A DNA stretch of 64,000 nucleotides. Origin: Caldilineaceae bacterium. Lineage in GTDB: Bacteria > Chloroflexota > Anaerolineae > Caldilineales > Caldilineaceae. Below are positions 51,165-60,738 of the stretch, one piece after another; positions within the stretch are counted from its first letter, which is position 1; each line of letters opens with the position of its first letter. Under the pieces are notes generated by a model. It did no database searches, was not told where the DNA came from, and saw only the letters and a list, made by a program, of their open reading frames with translations. The stretch is taken from NCBI GenBank assembly GCA_019637685.1, contig JAHBVF010000010.1, forward strand, positions 114,574 through 178,573. The letters run 5' to 3'. The position numbers and the translations under genes were made by a program.

Positions 51165-53237
51165 TCAGTCCTGAATCTCGTCGTGTTCCTGTCTGTGCTT
51201 CTCGACAATATCATCGGTCAGGTGGCTGGGAACCGGCTCGTAGTGGTCGAAGTCGATGGCGTAAATACCCCGCCCCTGGGTCATAGAACGCAGGTCGGTT
51301 CCATAACGCAGAATCTCGGCCAGAGGAACCTGGGCACGCACGATTGTGCGATTTCCCCGTTGTTCCATCCCCTGCACCCGCCCCCGCCGGGTGTTCAGAT
51401 CACCCATCACATCACCCATATATTCATCGGGCACTGTGACCTGAATGTTGTAGATCGGCTCCAGCAGCACGGGGCCGGCGTCGCGCATGGCCTGCTTGAA
51501 GCCTTCGCGTCCGGCAGTCTGGAAGGCGATGTCTTTTGAGTCAACCGGATGGTATTTGCCGTCGAAGACGACCGCTTTGACGTCCACAATTGGATAGCCG
51601 GCAATGACGCCCTGATCCAGAATCTGTCGAATTCCCTTTTCGATAGAGGGAATAAAAACCGTGGGAATTGCGCCACCGAATACTTCGCTGGCATATTCAA
51701 AGCCAGCGCCCCGCTCCAGTGGCTCTACCCGCAGTTGGACATCGGCAAATTGGCCTGCGCCGCCGGTCTGCTTCTTGTGACGGTAATGAGCACTGGCCTG
51801 GTGGGTTACAGTCTCTTGATAAGAAACTTTGGGCAGAGATGTTTCCACCTTCACACCGAATTTCGTCTCCAGGCTGCGCACAGCCGCGTCGATGTGGGAT
51901 TCACCCATGCCCTGCAAAACGTTCTGTTTGGTGGCCTGCACATATTCCACCACCAGCGTGGGGTCTTCTTCTGTGAGCGCTTGCAGACTTTGGCCCATTT
52001 TTGCGCTGTCCGCTTTTGTGGCCGGCGCAACAGCCACTGTGTACAATGGCCTGGGAAAGTCGGGCGGAATGATTGTGATATTGGCAGCGGGATCAGAAAG
52101 CGTATCGTTAGTGAGGACATCGTCCACTTTGGTCACAACACCGATATCGCCTGCAATCAATTCGGACACGGCTTCTAACTCCTTGCCGGACACAGTAAAG
52201 AGATTCTGCATCCGGTCCTCGCTCCCCGAACGCTGATTGCGCAGATGGTCGTCCTTTTTCAGGGTTCCCGCAAAGAGGCGCACATAATTCATGCGGCCCA
52301 CATAGCGGTCTACAATCGTCTTGAAAACGAACCCGGTTGTGGGTTCAGACGTGTTGTTGCCCACCCGAATCGGCTCTCCGTTTTGCTGCCCGGACACATT
52401 TGTCTCATCCGGGGCAGGCACGTAGCTGGTCATGGCCCGAATCAGGCTGTACAGGCCAATGTTTGCCGTGGCTGTGCCGCAAAAGACCGGCACAATCTTC
52501 CCGCTTTTCACCCCGTCATGCAGGCCGTGGCGCACCTCTTCTTCGGTTAAATCTTCACCTTCCAGATACTTAATAATTAGTTCATCATCAGCTTCCGCGG
52601 CGCTGTCCACCAGAAGCTGGCGGGCTTCCTGCACCTGCGCCATCATATCCGCGGGGATGGCCGCGGGAGTGCCTTCCTGCCCCATATAGGCTTTCATATC
52701 GACCAGATTAACAATGCCCTGAAAGGATTCCGCAGAACCGATTGGCAACTGGAAGGACACAATTGTACTGTCGCTGAAAGTCTCGCGCAGGTCTGCCAGC
52801 ACCCGCTGATAGTTGGCATTCTCCCGATCCATTTTATTGACAAAAACAAGCCGGGGTTTGTTGGCGTTGTTCAGCCGATCCCAGGCCAGCTCTGTGCCCA
52901 CTTCCACACCGGAGACCGAATCGACCAACACCAGGCCCGCTTCGGTCACTGTCAGCGCGCTGATCACCTCGCCCATAAAGTCGAGATAGCCAGGCGTATC
53001 GATCAGGTTGAGTTTGATGTCCTTGAAAGTGACCGGCACTACTGAAAGGTTGATGGATATCCCCCGACGCTGCTCCTCTGCATCCCAATCCGAGACAGTT
53101 GATCCGTCTTCCACCCGCCCCATGCGAGACAGAGCGCCGGAGTTGAAGAGCAGAGCTTCGACCAGTGAAGTTTTGCCGGAACTGCCGTGTCCAACGACAG
53201 CCACATTACGCAGTTGCGCTGTGGTGAACTTACTCAT
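51165..53237 (-). CDS. elongation factor G-like translational GTPase (EF-G2 type)
   Basis: 690 residues with all five EF-G domains. The P-loop is GHGSSGKTSLVEALL rather than the GHVDHGKTT of canonical FusA, and the G3 region reads LIDTPGYLDF. G4 is NKMD. This P-loop marks the paralogous EF-G-like group (like mycobacterial FusA2). GAGGAGGAT lies before the ATG. The absence of neighbouring rpsL/rpsG/tuf genes supports a secondary, non-essential factor. Confidence 0.9.
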   Translation of the reverse strand: MSKFTTAQLRNVAVVGHGSSGKTSLVEALLFNSGALSRMGRVEDGSTVSDWDAEEQRRGISINLSVVPVTFKDIKLNLIDTPGYLDFMGEVISALTVTEAGLVLVDSVSGVEVGTELAWDRLNNANKPRLVFVNKMDRENANYQRVLADLRETFSDSTIVSFQLPIGSAESFQGIVNLVDMKAYMGQEGTPAAIPADMMAQVQEARQLLVDSAAEADDELIIKYLEGEDLTEEEVRHGLHDGVKSGKIVPVFCGTATANIGLYSLIRAMTSYVPAPDETNVSGQQNGEPIRVGNNTSEPTTGFVFKTIVDRYVGRMNYVRLFAGTLKKDDHLRNQRSGSEDRMQNLFTVSGKELEAVSELIAGDIGVVTKVDDVLTNDTLSDPAANITIIPPDFPRPLYTVAVAPATKADSAKMGQSLQALTEEDPTLVVEYVQATKQNVLQGMGESHIDAAVRSLETKFGVKVETSLPKVSYQETVTHQASAHYRHKKQTGGAGQFADVQLRVEPLERGAGFEYASEVFGGAIPTVFIPSIEKGIRQILDQGVIAGYPIVDVKAVVFDGKYHPVDSKDIAFQTAGREGFKQAMRDAGPVLLEPIYNIQVTVPDEYMGDVMGDLNTRRGRVQGMEQRGNRTIVRAQVPLAEILRYGTDLRSMTQGRGIYAIDFDHYEPVPSHLTDDIVEKHRQEHDEIQD

Positions 53238-53651
53238 AGATCCTCCTCGTTCGCGGAAATTTATCGATCAGAGAAGACAACAGTTGGGTGGAAAGATCGT
53301 TGCATTTTTCCCAGCTATCGCCCATAAGAGTACACAAAATCCTGTGGCACAAAAGGGACTGGAGCCACCGATCGCACCGGCTGATAACAGCGGAAATCGG
53401 TCTATCGCCCTGGCCAGACCTTTTGCGGAGAGAACAGCGATCTGGAGCCAGGCGCCGGAGATGGAGCGGTGTGCTTGACGAGCGGCAAAATATGGGGGTT
53501 GACTTCAGCCCAGTCAGCCACAGGATTGTACAGAAGATTGAACGGAATGTCAACGCTCACGCGGGGATTATTATGTTTTGGAGAAGGAACCTTGGCTGCC
53601 AAATTGACAGCACTATCTGGACATAACAAAAAATTGTGGACGTTCGCTTCT

Positions 53652-53679
53652 TTGCACCACATCCTGCCTCTGGTATGAT
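53652..53679 (+). promoter_or_regulatory. sigma70-type promoter for the 53733 gene
   Basis: TTGCAC (53652-53657) and TATGAT (53674-53679) with 16-base spacer, 53 bases before the start. The rest of the divergent gap 53238-53732 holds nothing I can support. Confidence 0.45.
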
Positions 53680-53732
53680 CCTCCGCATACAATTGCATGT
53701 GAGGGTCGCTGCCGAATCGAACAATAGAGCTT

Positions 53733-55271
53733 ATGAACACAATCCTTACTACTCCATCCAACCCGCAGACCAGTCCCGCAAAGGCGAACAGACCAGACTT
53801 CGCCCATCTGGTGCGCCCAAACGACGCGACTGCCCAGATCACGCGGCTGCTCCTGGCCTGTCATGCAGAAAGCGTACAGAGCAGCACATCGCGGCTGTCG
53901 TCGGACGAAGTGGGGCTTTCGGCCAAAGGATGGGAACAGACAATTGCCCTGGCCGACTGGTTGCAGAGCCACGAAGAGATCGATTTCCTCGTCACCGACA
54001 GCGCGCTGCGTTCGCGCTTTACAGGCCAGCGCCTGGGGCAAGCCCTGGGATTGTCTATGAAAACCGCACCGTACTTACCCAAAGGAGCCGAGGCAGACTG
54101 GGCACTTCATCCGCCCCAGGCCGCGCCCAACAGTTCCGATCTGGAGGCATTATCCCGGTATACAGCCTATTATGACGCGCTGATGCCCGCCCTGGAAAGA
54201 CTGTTGGCTGAGCAGTGGGGGAAAACGACACTGCTTGTGACAGACGCGGTCACCATCGCCACACTGGTGCGCTCATTTACCGGCAGCCAGAGCCTGGGAG
54301 TCCGCGTCAGCTTGACATCCCTCACCGAATTCCAGTTCCACGAAGGATACTGGGCATTGGCCTATGCCAATCGGACCGAACATCTGCCCCAGGGCGCCCG
54401 TAGCATTCCCGTGGCCCTGCCAGAGGCCAGCACAGCCGATCCATCCCCATACCACGAGTTGACAGCAGAGGCCAGCAGGGCTGCCCAGTTCTACAATCAA
54501 GTGGCCCAGAAATTGGGCAGAGACCCCAATACGGATCAGGAGGATGACCACACCCGCCCCCCCGAAGTGGACGCGGAAATGATCCAGCGCTTTGGCGGGC
54601 TGGAGAACGATTCTCATCTGTTGATGGTGGGGGTGGGTTCGGGCAAGTTAGCCCTCGGCCTTGCCCAGGCAGGCATCCAAGAGGTGATCGGCGTGGATAT
54701 TAGCCCCGGTATGCTGGAGAGAGCGGAGTTCCTGCGGTTGGCGACCCAGGAGCCATTCTCCCAGGAGGTCAATTTCCGACTTGCGCCCGCCCGCTCCCTC
54801 CCTTTTGCCGATGGGCGCTTTGATGCGGTGCTGTGTGTACATCTGCTCCATCATTTGGCAAAACCGCTGGCGGCCCTACAGGAATTCTATCGCATTCTGC
54901 CCGCCCACGGCAGGCTAATCGTTATCGACATCGACGGATCAACCGATGCTGTCAAGCGGGCCACGCAAAATGCCATCGAGAGCAAACGGAACCCAACCCA
55001 CGCCACCATCCGCACCAGAGATCAATGGGTTGATCTGCTGGAGCAGTCCGGGTTCCGTGTAGAAAATGAACAGACCTGGACATCCGAGCGCAATGCAGCC
55101 GCCTGGCTGGATTCGGTAGCCGTGGACGACAGTATCCGAATGGCTGTGACGGAGATGCTGGAAGCCAGCATTGAAACTGACGCCGCAGGGCTGCACGTGC
55201 GGCGTCAGGACACTGAACTGCGGTTCGATGCCAGTATAATCGCTTTTCTGGCACGCAAGGCGGCCACATAA
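53733..55271 (+). CDS. degenerate histidine-phosphatase domain fused to a class I SAM methyltransferase
   Basis: 512 residues. Residues 35-215 follow the histidine phosphatase (phosphoglycerate-mutase-like) fold: LLLACHAES at 40-47, LSAKGWEQTIALADWL, and TDSALRSRFTGQRLGQALG. The catalytic RHG is CHA here (Arg43 to Cys) and the second catalytic His of the xVxHxxxI strand is D171 (LVTDAVTI). The domain is therefore probably a pseudoenzyme. Residues 285-430 are a methyltransferase with motif I LLMVGVGSGKLALGLAQAG and VIGVDISPGML, then VLCVHLLHHLAKPLAALQEFYRIL. The substrate is unknown. It is divergent from the EF-G-like gene. Confidence 0.85.
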   Translation: MNTILTTPSNPQTSPAKANRPDFAHLVRPNDATAQITRLLLACHAESVQSSTSRLSSDEVGLSAKGWEQTIALADWLQSHEEIDFLVTDSALRSRFTGQRLGQALGLSMKTAPYLPKGAEADWALHPPQAAPNSSDLEALSRYTAYYDALMPALERLLAEQWGKTTLLVTDAVTIATLVRSFTGSQSLGVRVSLTSLTEFQFHEGYWALAYANRTEHLPQGARSIPVALPEASTADPSPYHELTAEASRAAQFYNQVAQKLGRDPNTDQEDDHTRPPEVDAEMIQRFGGLENDSHLLMVGVGSGKLALGLAQAGIQEVIGVDISPGMLERAEFLRLATQEPFSQEVNFRLAPARSLPFADGRFDAVLCVHLLHHLAKPLAALQEFYRILPAHGRLIVIDIDGSTDAVKRATQNAIESKRNPTHATIRTRDQWVDLLEQSGFRVENEQTWTSERNAAAWLDSVAVDDSIRMAVTEMLEASIETDAAGLHVRRQDTELRFDASIIAFLARKAAT

Positions 55272-55344
55272 CAGATAAGAAAATGCCCCCCCTCTTCCTC
55301 TTCCAAAGCAGAAAAAGGGTTCAGAAAAGGCAAGAAGCTGCGAC

Positions 55345-56478
55345 TCAGCGATACAGCTCGCGCAGAATAATCTGCTTCTGAATCTGTGTGGTCCCCTCGT
55401 AAATCTGATAAATTTTTGCGTCCCGCATCAACTTCTCCACAGGATATTCCCGACTATAGCCATTCCCCCCAAAAACCTGCACCGCGTCGGTGGCATTCTG
55501 CATGGCCGCATCCGCGCAGAACGCCTTGGCAATGGCCGCGGACATTGTGTTGCGCTGGCCGTTGTCCACATCCCAGGCTGATTTGTAGGCCAGATGGCGG
55601 CCAGCTTCCACCCGAATTGCCATATCCGAAAGCATAAAACCCACGCCTTGAAAGCGGGAAATGGGTTGGCCGAAGGCAGTCCGCTCGCCGCCATAGCGCA
55701 CGGCTTCGTCCAGCGCGCGGCGGGCCACGCCCAGCGCGGCCGCGGCCACAGGCGGCCGGCTCTTGTCAAAGACACCCATGCCGATCATAAAACCCTGTCC
55801 CTCTGCCCCCAAGCGGTTTTCCGCGGGCACTTCCACATTTTCAAAAAAGACCTGGCAGGCTTGGGCCGCGTGTTGGCCCATCTTTTCCAGGGGTTTGCTG
55901 GTGCTCACGCCGGACCAGTCCCGCTCCACAATAAAACAACTCATCCCTTTGTGGCCCGCGCTTGGATCTGTTTTGGCAAAGACAGTGAAGAAGCTGGCAA
56001 CCGGCCCATCGGTGATCCACGTCTTGGAGCCGTTGAGAATATAGCTGTCGCCCTGGCGGGTGGCCGTTGTCTTGATTCCGGCCACATCTGATCCCGCGTC
56101 CGGTTCTGTCATGCAATAGGCGGCGATCTTGCCCTCTTCCATCAGCCACGGGAAATACTTCTTCTTCTGGTCGTCATTGCCTGCAATCAAAATCGGGAGC
56201 ATTGCCAATTGATTGAGCATCAGTGCGGTCTGAATCCCCGAACAGCCATAGGCCATCTCCTCACCGATCAGACATTCCTCAAAGACTGACGCGCCCAATC
56301 CGCCATAGGCTTCCGGGATGTTGAGATTGACGAGACCGACCTCCCGGGCTTTGTGGAATATCTCCCAGGGCCATTCGCCGCTCACATCAAAATGTTCGGC
56401 TTTGGGCAGAATTTCCTGGGCAGTAAAATCCCGCGCCAGTTCACGCAGCATTTTCAAATCGTCGCTCAACTCGTACAT
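55345..56478 (-). CDS. acyl-CoA dehydrogenase
   Basis: 377 residues, complete three-domain FAD flavoprotein. The N-terminal helices are followed by the beta domain with YCMTEPDAGSDVAGIKTTA and KTWITDG (FAD contacts). The C-terminal domain carries QVFGGNGYSREYPVEKLMRDAK and the catalytic E361 in YEGTTQIQ, the position used by short/medium-chain enzymes. GGAGG precedes the ATG. No other beta-oxidation genes are adjacent. Confidence 0.93.
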   Translation of the reverse strand: MYELSDDLKMLRELARDFTAQEILPKAEHFDVSGEWPWEIFHKAREVGLVNLNIPEAYGGLGASVFEECLIGEEMAYGCSGIQTALMLNQLAMLPILIAGNDDQKKKYFPWLMEEGKIAAYCMTEPDAGSDVAGIKTTATRQGDSYILNGSKTWITDGPVASFFTVFAKTDPSAGHKGMSCFIVERDWSGVSTSKPLEKMGQHAAQACQVFFENVEVPAENRLGAEGQGFMIGMGVFDKSRPPVAAAALGVARRALDEAVRYGGERTAFGQPISRFQGVGFMLSDMAIRVEAGRHLAYKSAWDVDNGQRNTMSAAIAKAFCADAAMQNATDAVQVFGGNGYSREYPVEKLMRDAKIYQIYEGTTQIQKQIILRELYR

Positions 56479-56593
56479 AGGGAGTATCCTCCAATGGGGT
56501 ATAGGGTGGCAGAGGGGAACAGTGTTGACGATCCTACCCGGAGACGATTGCGGCTGTGTTGTCGATGGGTTAGCGGTGAATGCAAGAATTTCG

Positions 56594-56602
56594 TGCTATA
56601 AT
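56594..56602 (+). promoter_or_regulatory. extended -10 promoter of the SIS-domain gene
   Basis: TGCTATAAT matches an extended -10 element, 58 bases upstream of the start; no good -35 is visible. Confidence 0.4.
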
Positions 56603-56659
56603 AGAGCGATCCTATCCACCCGCCTGACCTAAAAAAGTCGGGCCAGCCAGGGAGGTCCT

Positions 56660-57706
56660 ATGCTCGAACAGACTACCCTTTATCGGGAAATTCACCAGCA
56701 GCCAGAAAGTCTGCAAAGGCTTATCCAGCAGCAGACTGAAGCAATCCGTAGATTGGCCGGGGCCATCAGCAGCCAGGGCATTACAAATGTGGTGGTGGCC
56801 GCGCGGGGCAGCAGCGACAATGCAGGCCGCTACGCCCAATATCTGTTGGGGGCCATCAACCGCCTGCCTGTCAGCCTGACCACACCCAGCCTTTTTTCCA
56901 TCTATCAATGCCCGCCCCGCTTTGCCCCAAACACGCTGGTGCTGGGCATTAGCCAAAGCGGGAAAAGCCCGGATATTGTGAGTGTGTTGGCCGAAGCGCG
57001 CAAGCAGGGGCAGCTAACCGCGGCGCTGACCAATGTGCCCGATTCTGACCTGGCCCAAACCAGCGACTATGTAATCGATCTGTGCGCGGGGGAGGAGCGT
57101 TCGATTGCCGCGACAAAGACCTATACGGGTGAGCTATTGGCCATCGCCCTGCTTTCGGTACTGCTCAGCGATGACACCGAAAGACTCTCTTCGCTACGCG
57201 AAACCCCCGCGCTGGTGCAAGAGACACTGGCGCTGAACGGGGCGATCGCACAAATTGCAGAGCGTTATCGCTATATGAACGATTGTGTTGTGATTGGCCG
57301 GGGCTTCAATTACGCCACTGCTTTTGAGATCGCGCTGAAGCTGAAAGAGCTGACCTACACAATTGCTGAACCCTACAGCAGTGCAGATTTTCTACACGGC
57401 CCCCTGGCCCTGATCCAACACGGCTTTCCCACACTGGTGGTGGCCCCGGCCGGCGCGCTCAGCCAGGAAATGGGCCGCTTCCTTGTGCAGCTACAGCAGC
57501 GGGAAGCTGAGATTGTCTGCATCAGCAATGACGCCGCCGCGCTCGGCTTGGGACATCGCCAACTGCCGCTGCCGGCTGTGGCAGAGTGGCTCTCACCGAT
57601 TGTTGCGGTGATACCCGGCCAGCTCTTCGCCATGCACCTTGCCTATGCGAAAAACTATGATCCGGACCATCCGCGGGGATTGCTCAAGGTAACAGAGACC
57701 CGATGA
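56660..57706 (+). CDS. SIS-domain sugar isomerase/deaminase (NagB-II / GlmS-isomerase-like)
   Basis: 348 residues made of two SIS domains: [16 protein letters not shown] and [18 protein letters not shown] in the first, [36 protein letters not shown] in the second, and the C-terminal [20 protein letters not shown], which matches the GlmS isomerase tail. No glutaminase domain is present, so a glucosamine-6-phosphate deaminase (NagB-II) or related isomerase is expected. GGGAGG precedes the ATG. Confidence 0.87.
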   Translation: MLEQTTLYREIHQQPESLQRLIQQQTEAIRRLAGAISSQGITNVVVAARGSSDNAGRYAQYLLGAINRLPVSLTTPSLFSIYQCPPRFAPNTLVLGISQSGKSPDIVSVLAEARKQGQLTAALTNVPDSDLAQTSDYVIDLCAGEERSIAATKTYTGELLAIALLSVLLSDDTERLSSLRETPALVQETLALNGAIAQIAERYRYMNDCVVIGRGFNYATAFEIALKLKELTYTIAEPYSSADFLHGPLALIQHGFPTLVVAPAGALSQEMGRFLVQLQQREAEIVCISNDAAALGLGHRQLPLPAVAEWLSPIVAVIPGQLFAMHLAYAKNYDPDHPRGLLKVTETR

Positions 57707-57727
57707 CAGAGACCCGGCAGGGATCGT

Positions 57728-58207
57728 TTAGGCTATCGTCACATACCGGGCGCGGGTCAGCTTTACCAGATCGTCCACACCGATACCCACTTGAGCGCCT
57801 CGCTCGCCCGCGCTGATATAAATGGTGGAAAACGCCTTGGCGCGGTCGTCCAAATAGACAACGAATCCCCGGTTGATCAGGGCCAGGGGGCTGATTCCCC
57901 CAGCCAACAGACCGGTCAGCCGTTCCGCTTCGGCCCGGGCAGCCATCTGCATCTTTTTGGAACCTGTTGCTTTTGCCAGTGCTTTCAGGTCCAGGCTCTG
58001 GTCGCCGGGAATGACAACCAGCGCGGGTTTCTGGCCGGGAGCCACATCCAGTGCGACGAGCGTTTTGAAGACCTGGGATTGGGGGAAACCGATGGCATCG
58101 GCCACATCTGTGGCCGAGTGCAGTTCCTCGCTGTAGGGGTATGTATGCACGGTATAGACAATCCGTTTCCCCTCCAACATACGCGTCACATTATTTGTAA
58201 AATCCAT
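57728..58207 (-). CDS. ybaK: YbaK/EbsC-type Cys-tRNA(Pro) deacylase
   Basis: 159 residues, a typical length. Family features: HTYPYSEELHSATDVADAIGFPQSQVFKTLVAL with the catalytic Lys of VFKTL, VVIPGDQSLDLKALAKATGSKKMQMA and GGISPLALINRGFVVYLDD. It hydrolyses mischarged Cys-tRNA(Pro) in trans. It converges with the SIS-domain gene, 21 bases apart. Confidence 0.9.
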   Translation of the reverse strand: MDFTNNVTRMLEGKRIVYTVHTYPYSEELHSATDVADAIGFPQSQVFKTLVALDVAPGQKPALVVIPGDQSLDLKALAKATGSKKMQMAARAEAERLTGLLAGGISPLALINRGFVVYLDDRAKAFSTIYISAGERGAQVGIGVDDLVKLTRARYVTIA

Positions 58208-58236
58208 CTCGTGTACCTTTTACAATAGGGGACAAT

Positions 58237-58273
58237 AAAAACGGCAGGCGTGGAGTTCCACGCCTGCCGTTTT
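58237..58273 (-). terminator. strong terminator after the 58300 lipoprotein gene
   Basis: AAAAACGGCAGGCGTGG pairs with CCACGCCTGCCGTTTT around a four-base loop, with a T run on both strands. Confidence 0.85.
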
Positions 58274-58299
58274 CGATCTAAGAGCCTAAATCCGATAAA

Positions 58300-59298
58300 T
58301 TAGTTACCCATACCAGAGCCGGGCAGATAGACAGAAATATTGGCATTGGTAGTCTGCACAACGGGGAGCAGAGCATCAATCGTCGACATCATATCGTCCA
58401 TATTCATGCCGGGCAGGTAGGCATCCCACACACCCATCTGGTCGGCCAGATTCAGCACGTGCTGGACTTCGCCATTGCCCCAACCGATATAGGGCAGTTC
58501 ATTGCCATTGATGCTGACGTGAATACCTGCCTGATCCGTCTCAAGCGCCATGCTGGTGATACCAGAGCCAGTCAGACCGGAAATGACACTGGGGTCCAGG
58601 CGCAGGGCGTTCCAGGGCACGCCAGTCAGGGCAGTCCAGTCGGCATCGCTCAGATCACCCACAGAGTAGCTGCCATCAGTCTGGTAGACGATGGGCAGGT
58701 TGATCTTGGGGGGCGAACCTACGGCAGCCAGGAACTCATCCTGGGCAGCCTTGGCCATTTCCGCCGCAGAGCCATCACCCATCACAGAGAAGGGGATAAC
58801 CTCGGCACCGGCCTGCACAGGGAAGCGCAGGATAGCGCCGATGCCCAATTGCTGTACAAGAGGCAGAACTTTGTCCAGAACCGGAACGGCAATGCCCAAA
58901 GATTCAACCGCGCCAGCCGTGGCGATCAGAGAATTTGTATCCCACTCCAGCGAAGGAATCGGCTGGCCATTGACCAGAATCAGCAGGCCACCCGCGGTGT
59001 TGTCAATCTGCAGGTGCTGGATGTTCGTCATACTGAAGTAGTCGACCCATTCGGGGGCAATCCCAAGAGTGGACAGGTCTACGCCGGCTATGGCCCCCAT
59101 CTCCGCGGCAGGAATCCCGCCGATGGAAGCGGTGCCATCACTGGCAAAGTCAATCACGATAGCTGGCAAATCGATGACCAGTTCGTCGTCCATTGCCATT
59201 GCGGCCGACGAACCGGCTCCGGCGCGCGGGGCACACCCAGACAAGGCGAGGGCAGCAATCATGAACATAGCTACCCAGAGTGTAATACGCTTCTGCAT
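58300..59298 (-). CDS. lipoprotein of unknown function
   Basis: 332 residues from ATG 59298 with AGGAGG upstream. The signal is MQKRITLWVAMFMIAALALSGC, with the lipobox LSGC and acyl Cys at 22. The mature part is acidic and built of repeated hydrophobic/glycine units: LVIDLPAIVIDFASDGTASIGGIP and LQIDNTAGGLLILVNGQPIPSLEW; a distant copy ISINGNELPYIGWGNGE-like is in the second half. I recognise no named family. It is monocistronic with a strong terminator, which suggests an abundant envelope protein. Confidence 0.88.
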   Translation of the reverse strand: MQKRITLWVAMFMIAALALSGCAPRAGAGSSAAMAMDDELVIDLPAIVIDFASDGTASIGGIPAAEMGAIAGVDLSTLGIAPEWVDYFSMTNIQHLQIDNTAGGLLILVNGQPIPSLEWDTNSLIATAGAVESLGIAVPVLDKVLPLVQQLGIGAILRFPVQAGAEVIPFSVMGDGSAAEMAKAAQDEFLAAVGSPPKINLPIVYQTDGSYSVGDLSDADWTALTGVPWNALRLDPSVISGLTGSGITSMALETDQAGIHVSINGNELPYIGWGNGEVQHVLNLADQMGVWDAYLPGMNMDDMMSTIDALLPVVQTTNANISVYLPGSGMGN

Positions 59299-59634
59299 TC
59301 GGAACCTCCTGAAAAGAGTGGATAATAAGCGGAAACTGCAAGTATAACTTTTTAGCAACAACACATATCGTGCCATGCTGCTGTTAACAAACCTCAGTAC
59401 TGCCAGACGGACATTGAAGAAGAAAGTGTGGATGGGTCGAAGGTCACGGTTGGGGATCCGTGTTGAACTCTATTGTACACACCCTTGAAAATCGTGTCAA
59501 CCAGCAAATTAATGCCAATGGGAAAGAACCCACATATCCCACCTGACGCTTTCTATGCGTATTGGCTACGCCATTCCAGCGAAGCCACAAAAATCGAATC
59601 GGGCGTTGTTTTCTACCCTCTCCGCGGTCTGGGG

Positions 59635-59640
59635 TATAAT
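59635..59640 (+). promoter_or_regulatory. possible -10 box of the trmI-like gene
   Basis: TATAAT stands about 60 bases before the gene start. No convincing -35 is placed, so confidence is low. No gene is supported in the rest of the gap 59299-59702. Confidence 0.3.
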
Positions 59641-59702
59641 GGGCAAGCCTCTTTCGCCCTGGACTTTCACAGCACTTGACCGTTCACAACACCTTAATTC
59701 CT

Positions 59703-60710
59703 ATGTTGACAATGCCCACAAGCGAAGATCAACCCACCGAGCAGGCTGGCCCACAGCTTGCCATAGAACGTGGCAAGCCCTGGGTTTCCGCGCATCACAA
59801 CACAGCCCAGGACGGCGCGCTGGTCATTCTGACCACAACCGGTGGCAAGCGCTATCTGATCTCTTTGCACCGCGGCCAGACTTTTCATACCAATCTGGGC
59901 CACTTCCGCCACGACGATCTTATTGGCCAACCCCTGGGCACAACGGTACACAGCCAACTGGGCCACCCACTATTGCTGCTGGAGCCGTCCCTGTCCGATC
60001 TGATCACCCGGGTCAAACGCAACACACAGATCATCTATCCCAAAGACGCGGCCTATCTCGTCCACCGCCTGAGTCTGCGCAGCGGTGATCAGGTGATTGA
60101 GGCGGGCACGGGCAGCGGCGGATTGACCATCGCCCTGGCCTGGGCCGTGGCCCCCGCGGGGCGGGTCTACACCTATGAAGTACGATCCGACAACTATCAG
60201 CTCGCACGCACCAATCTGGAGCGCGTGGGCCTGCTGGGCAATGTATCCATGCACCAGCAATCCGTGGCAGAGGGTTTCCGCCAGCAGGGCGCGGACGCGG
60301 TCTTTCTGGATGTGCGCACGCCGGGTCGCTATCTGCAACAGGTGCGGGAGGCCCTGCGTCCCGGCGGCTTCTTTGCCGCGCTCGTCCCCACAGTCAATCA
60401 GGTGATCGATCTGCTGGCCGCGCTGGAACGCGGCAGCTTTGCTGACATCGCCATCGAAGAACTGCTCCTGCGCAAATACAAAGTGGTGCCGGATCGCCTG
60501 CGCCCGGATGATGCAATGGTCGGTCACACAGGCTTTCTCGTCTCCGCGCGCCCGGTCATCGATCCCACCGACCCTGGCCGCTGGCTCTCGGAAGATCGCA
60601 AACGCTATACGGCCCGCAAAGAATTTGAAGCGAAAATCGAGGCCGAGGAGGCACGTCGTCTGGCTGAAAAAGGCGAGCAGGACGGGCCTTACCGCATGCC
60701 CCTGCCCTGA
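59703..60710 (+). CDS. trmI: tRNA (adenine-N1)-methyltransferase, TrmI-like
   Basis: 335 residues. The N-terminal RNA-binding-like part has DGALVILTTTGGKRYLISLHRGQTFHTNLGHFRHDDLIG. The SAM-binding motif is VIEAGTGSGGLTIALAWAVAPAGRVYTYE, followed by LDVRTPGRYLQQVREALRPGGFFAALVPTVNQV. This order (RxxQIIYPKDAAYLVHRL before motif I) is typical of TrmI m1A58 enzymes. Starts at 59703 or 59712 cannot be separated; neither has a Shine-Dalgarno. It forms a plus-strand run with the three genes that follow. Confidence 0.9.
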   Translation: MLTMPTSEDQPTEQAGPQLAIERGKPWVSAHHNTAQDGALVILTTTGGKRYLISLHRGQTFHTNLGHFRHDDLIGQPLGTTVHSQLGHPLLLLEPSLSDLITRVKRNTQIIYPKDAAYLVHRLSLRSGDQVIEAGTGSGGLTIALAWAVAPAGRVYTYEVRSDNYQLARTNLERVGLLGNVSMHQQSVAEGFRQQGADAVFLDVRTPGRYLQQVREALRPGGFFAALVPTVNQVIDLLAALERGSFADIAIEELLLRKYKVVPDRLRPDDAMVGHTGFLVSARPVIDPTDPGRWLSEDRKRYTARKEFEAKIEAEEARRLAEKGEQDGPYRMPLP

Positions 60711-60738
60711 GCTGGCCCCTGTTCCATAGGAATTTGCA

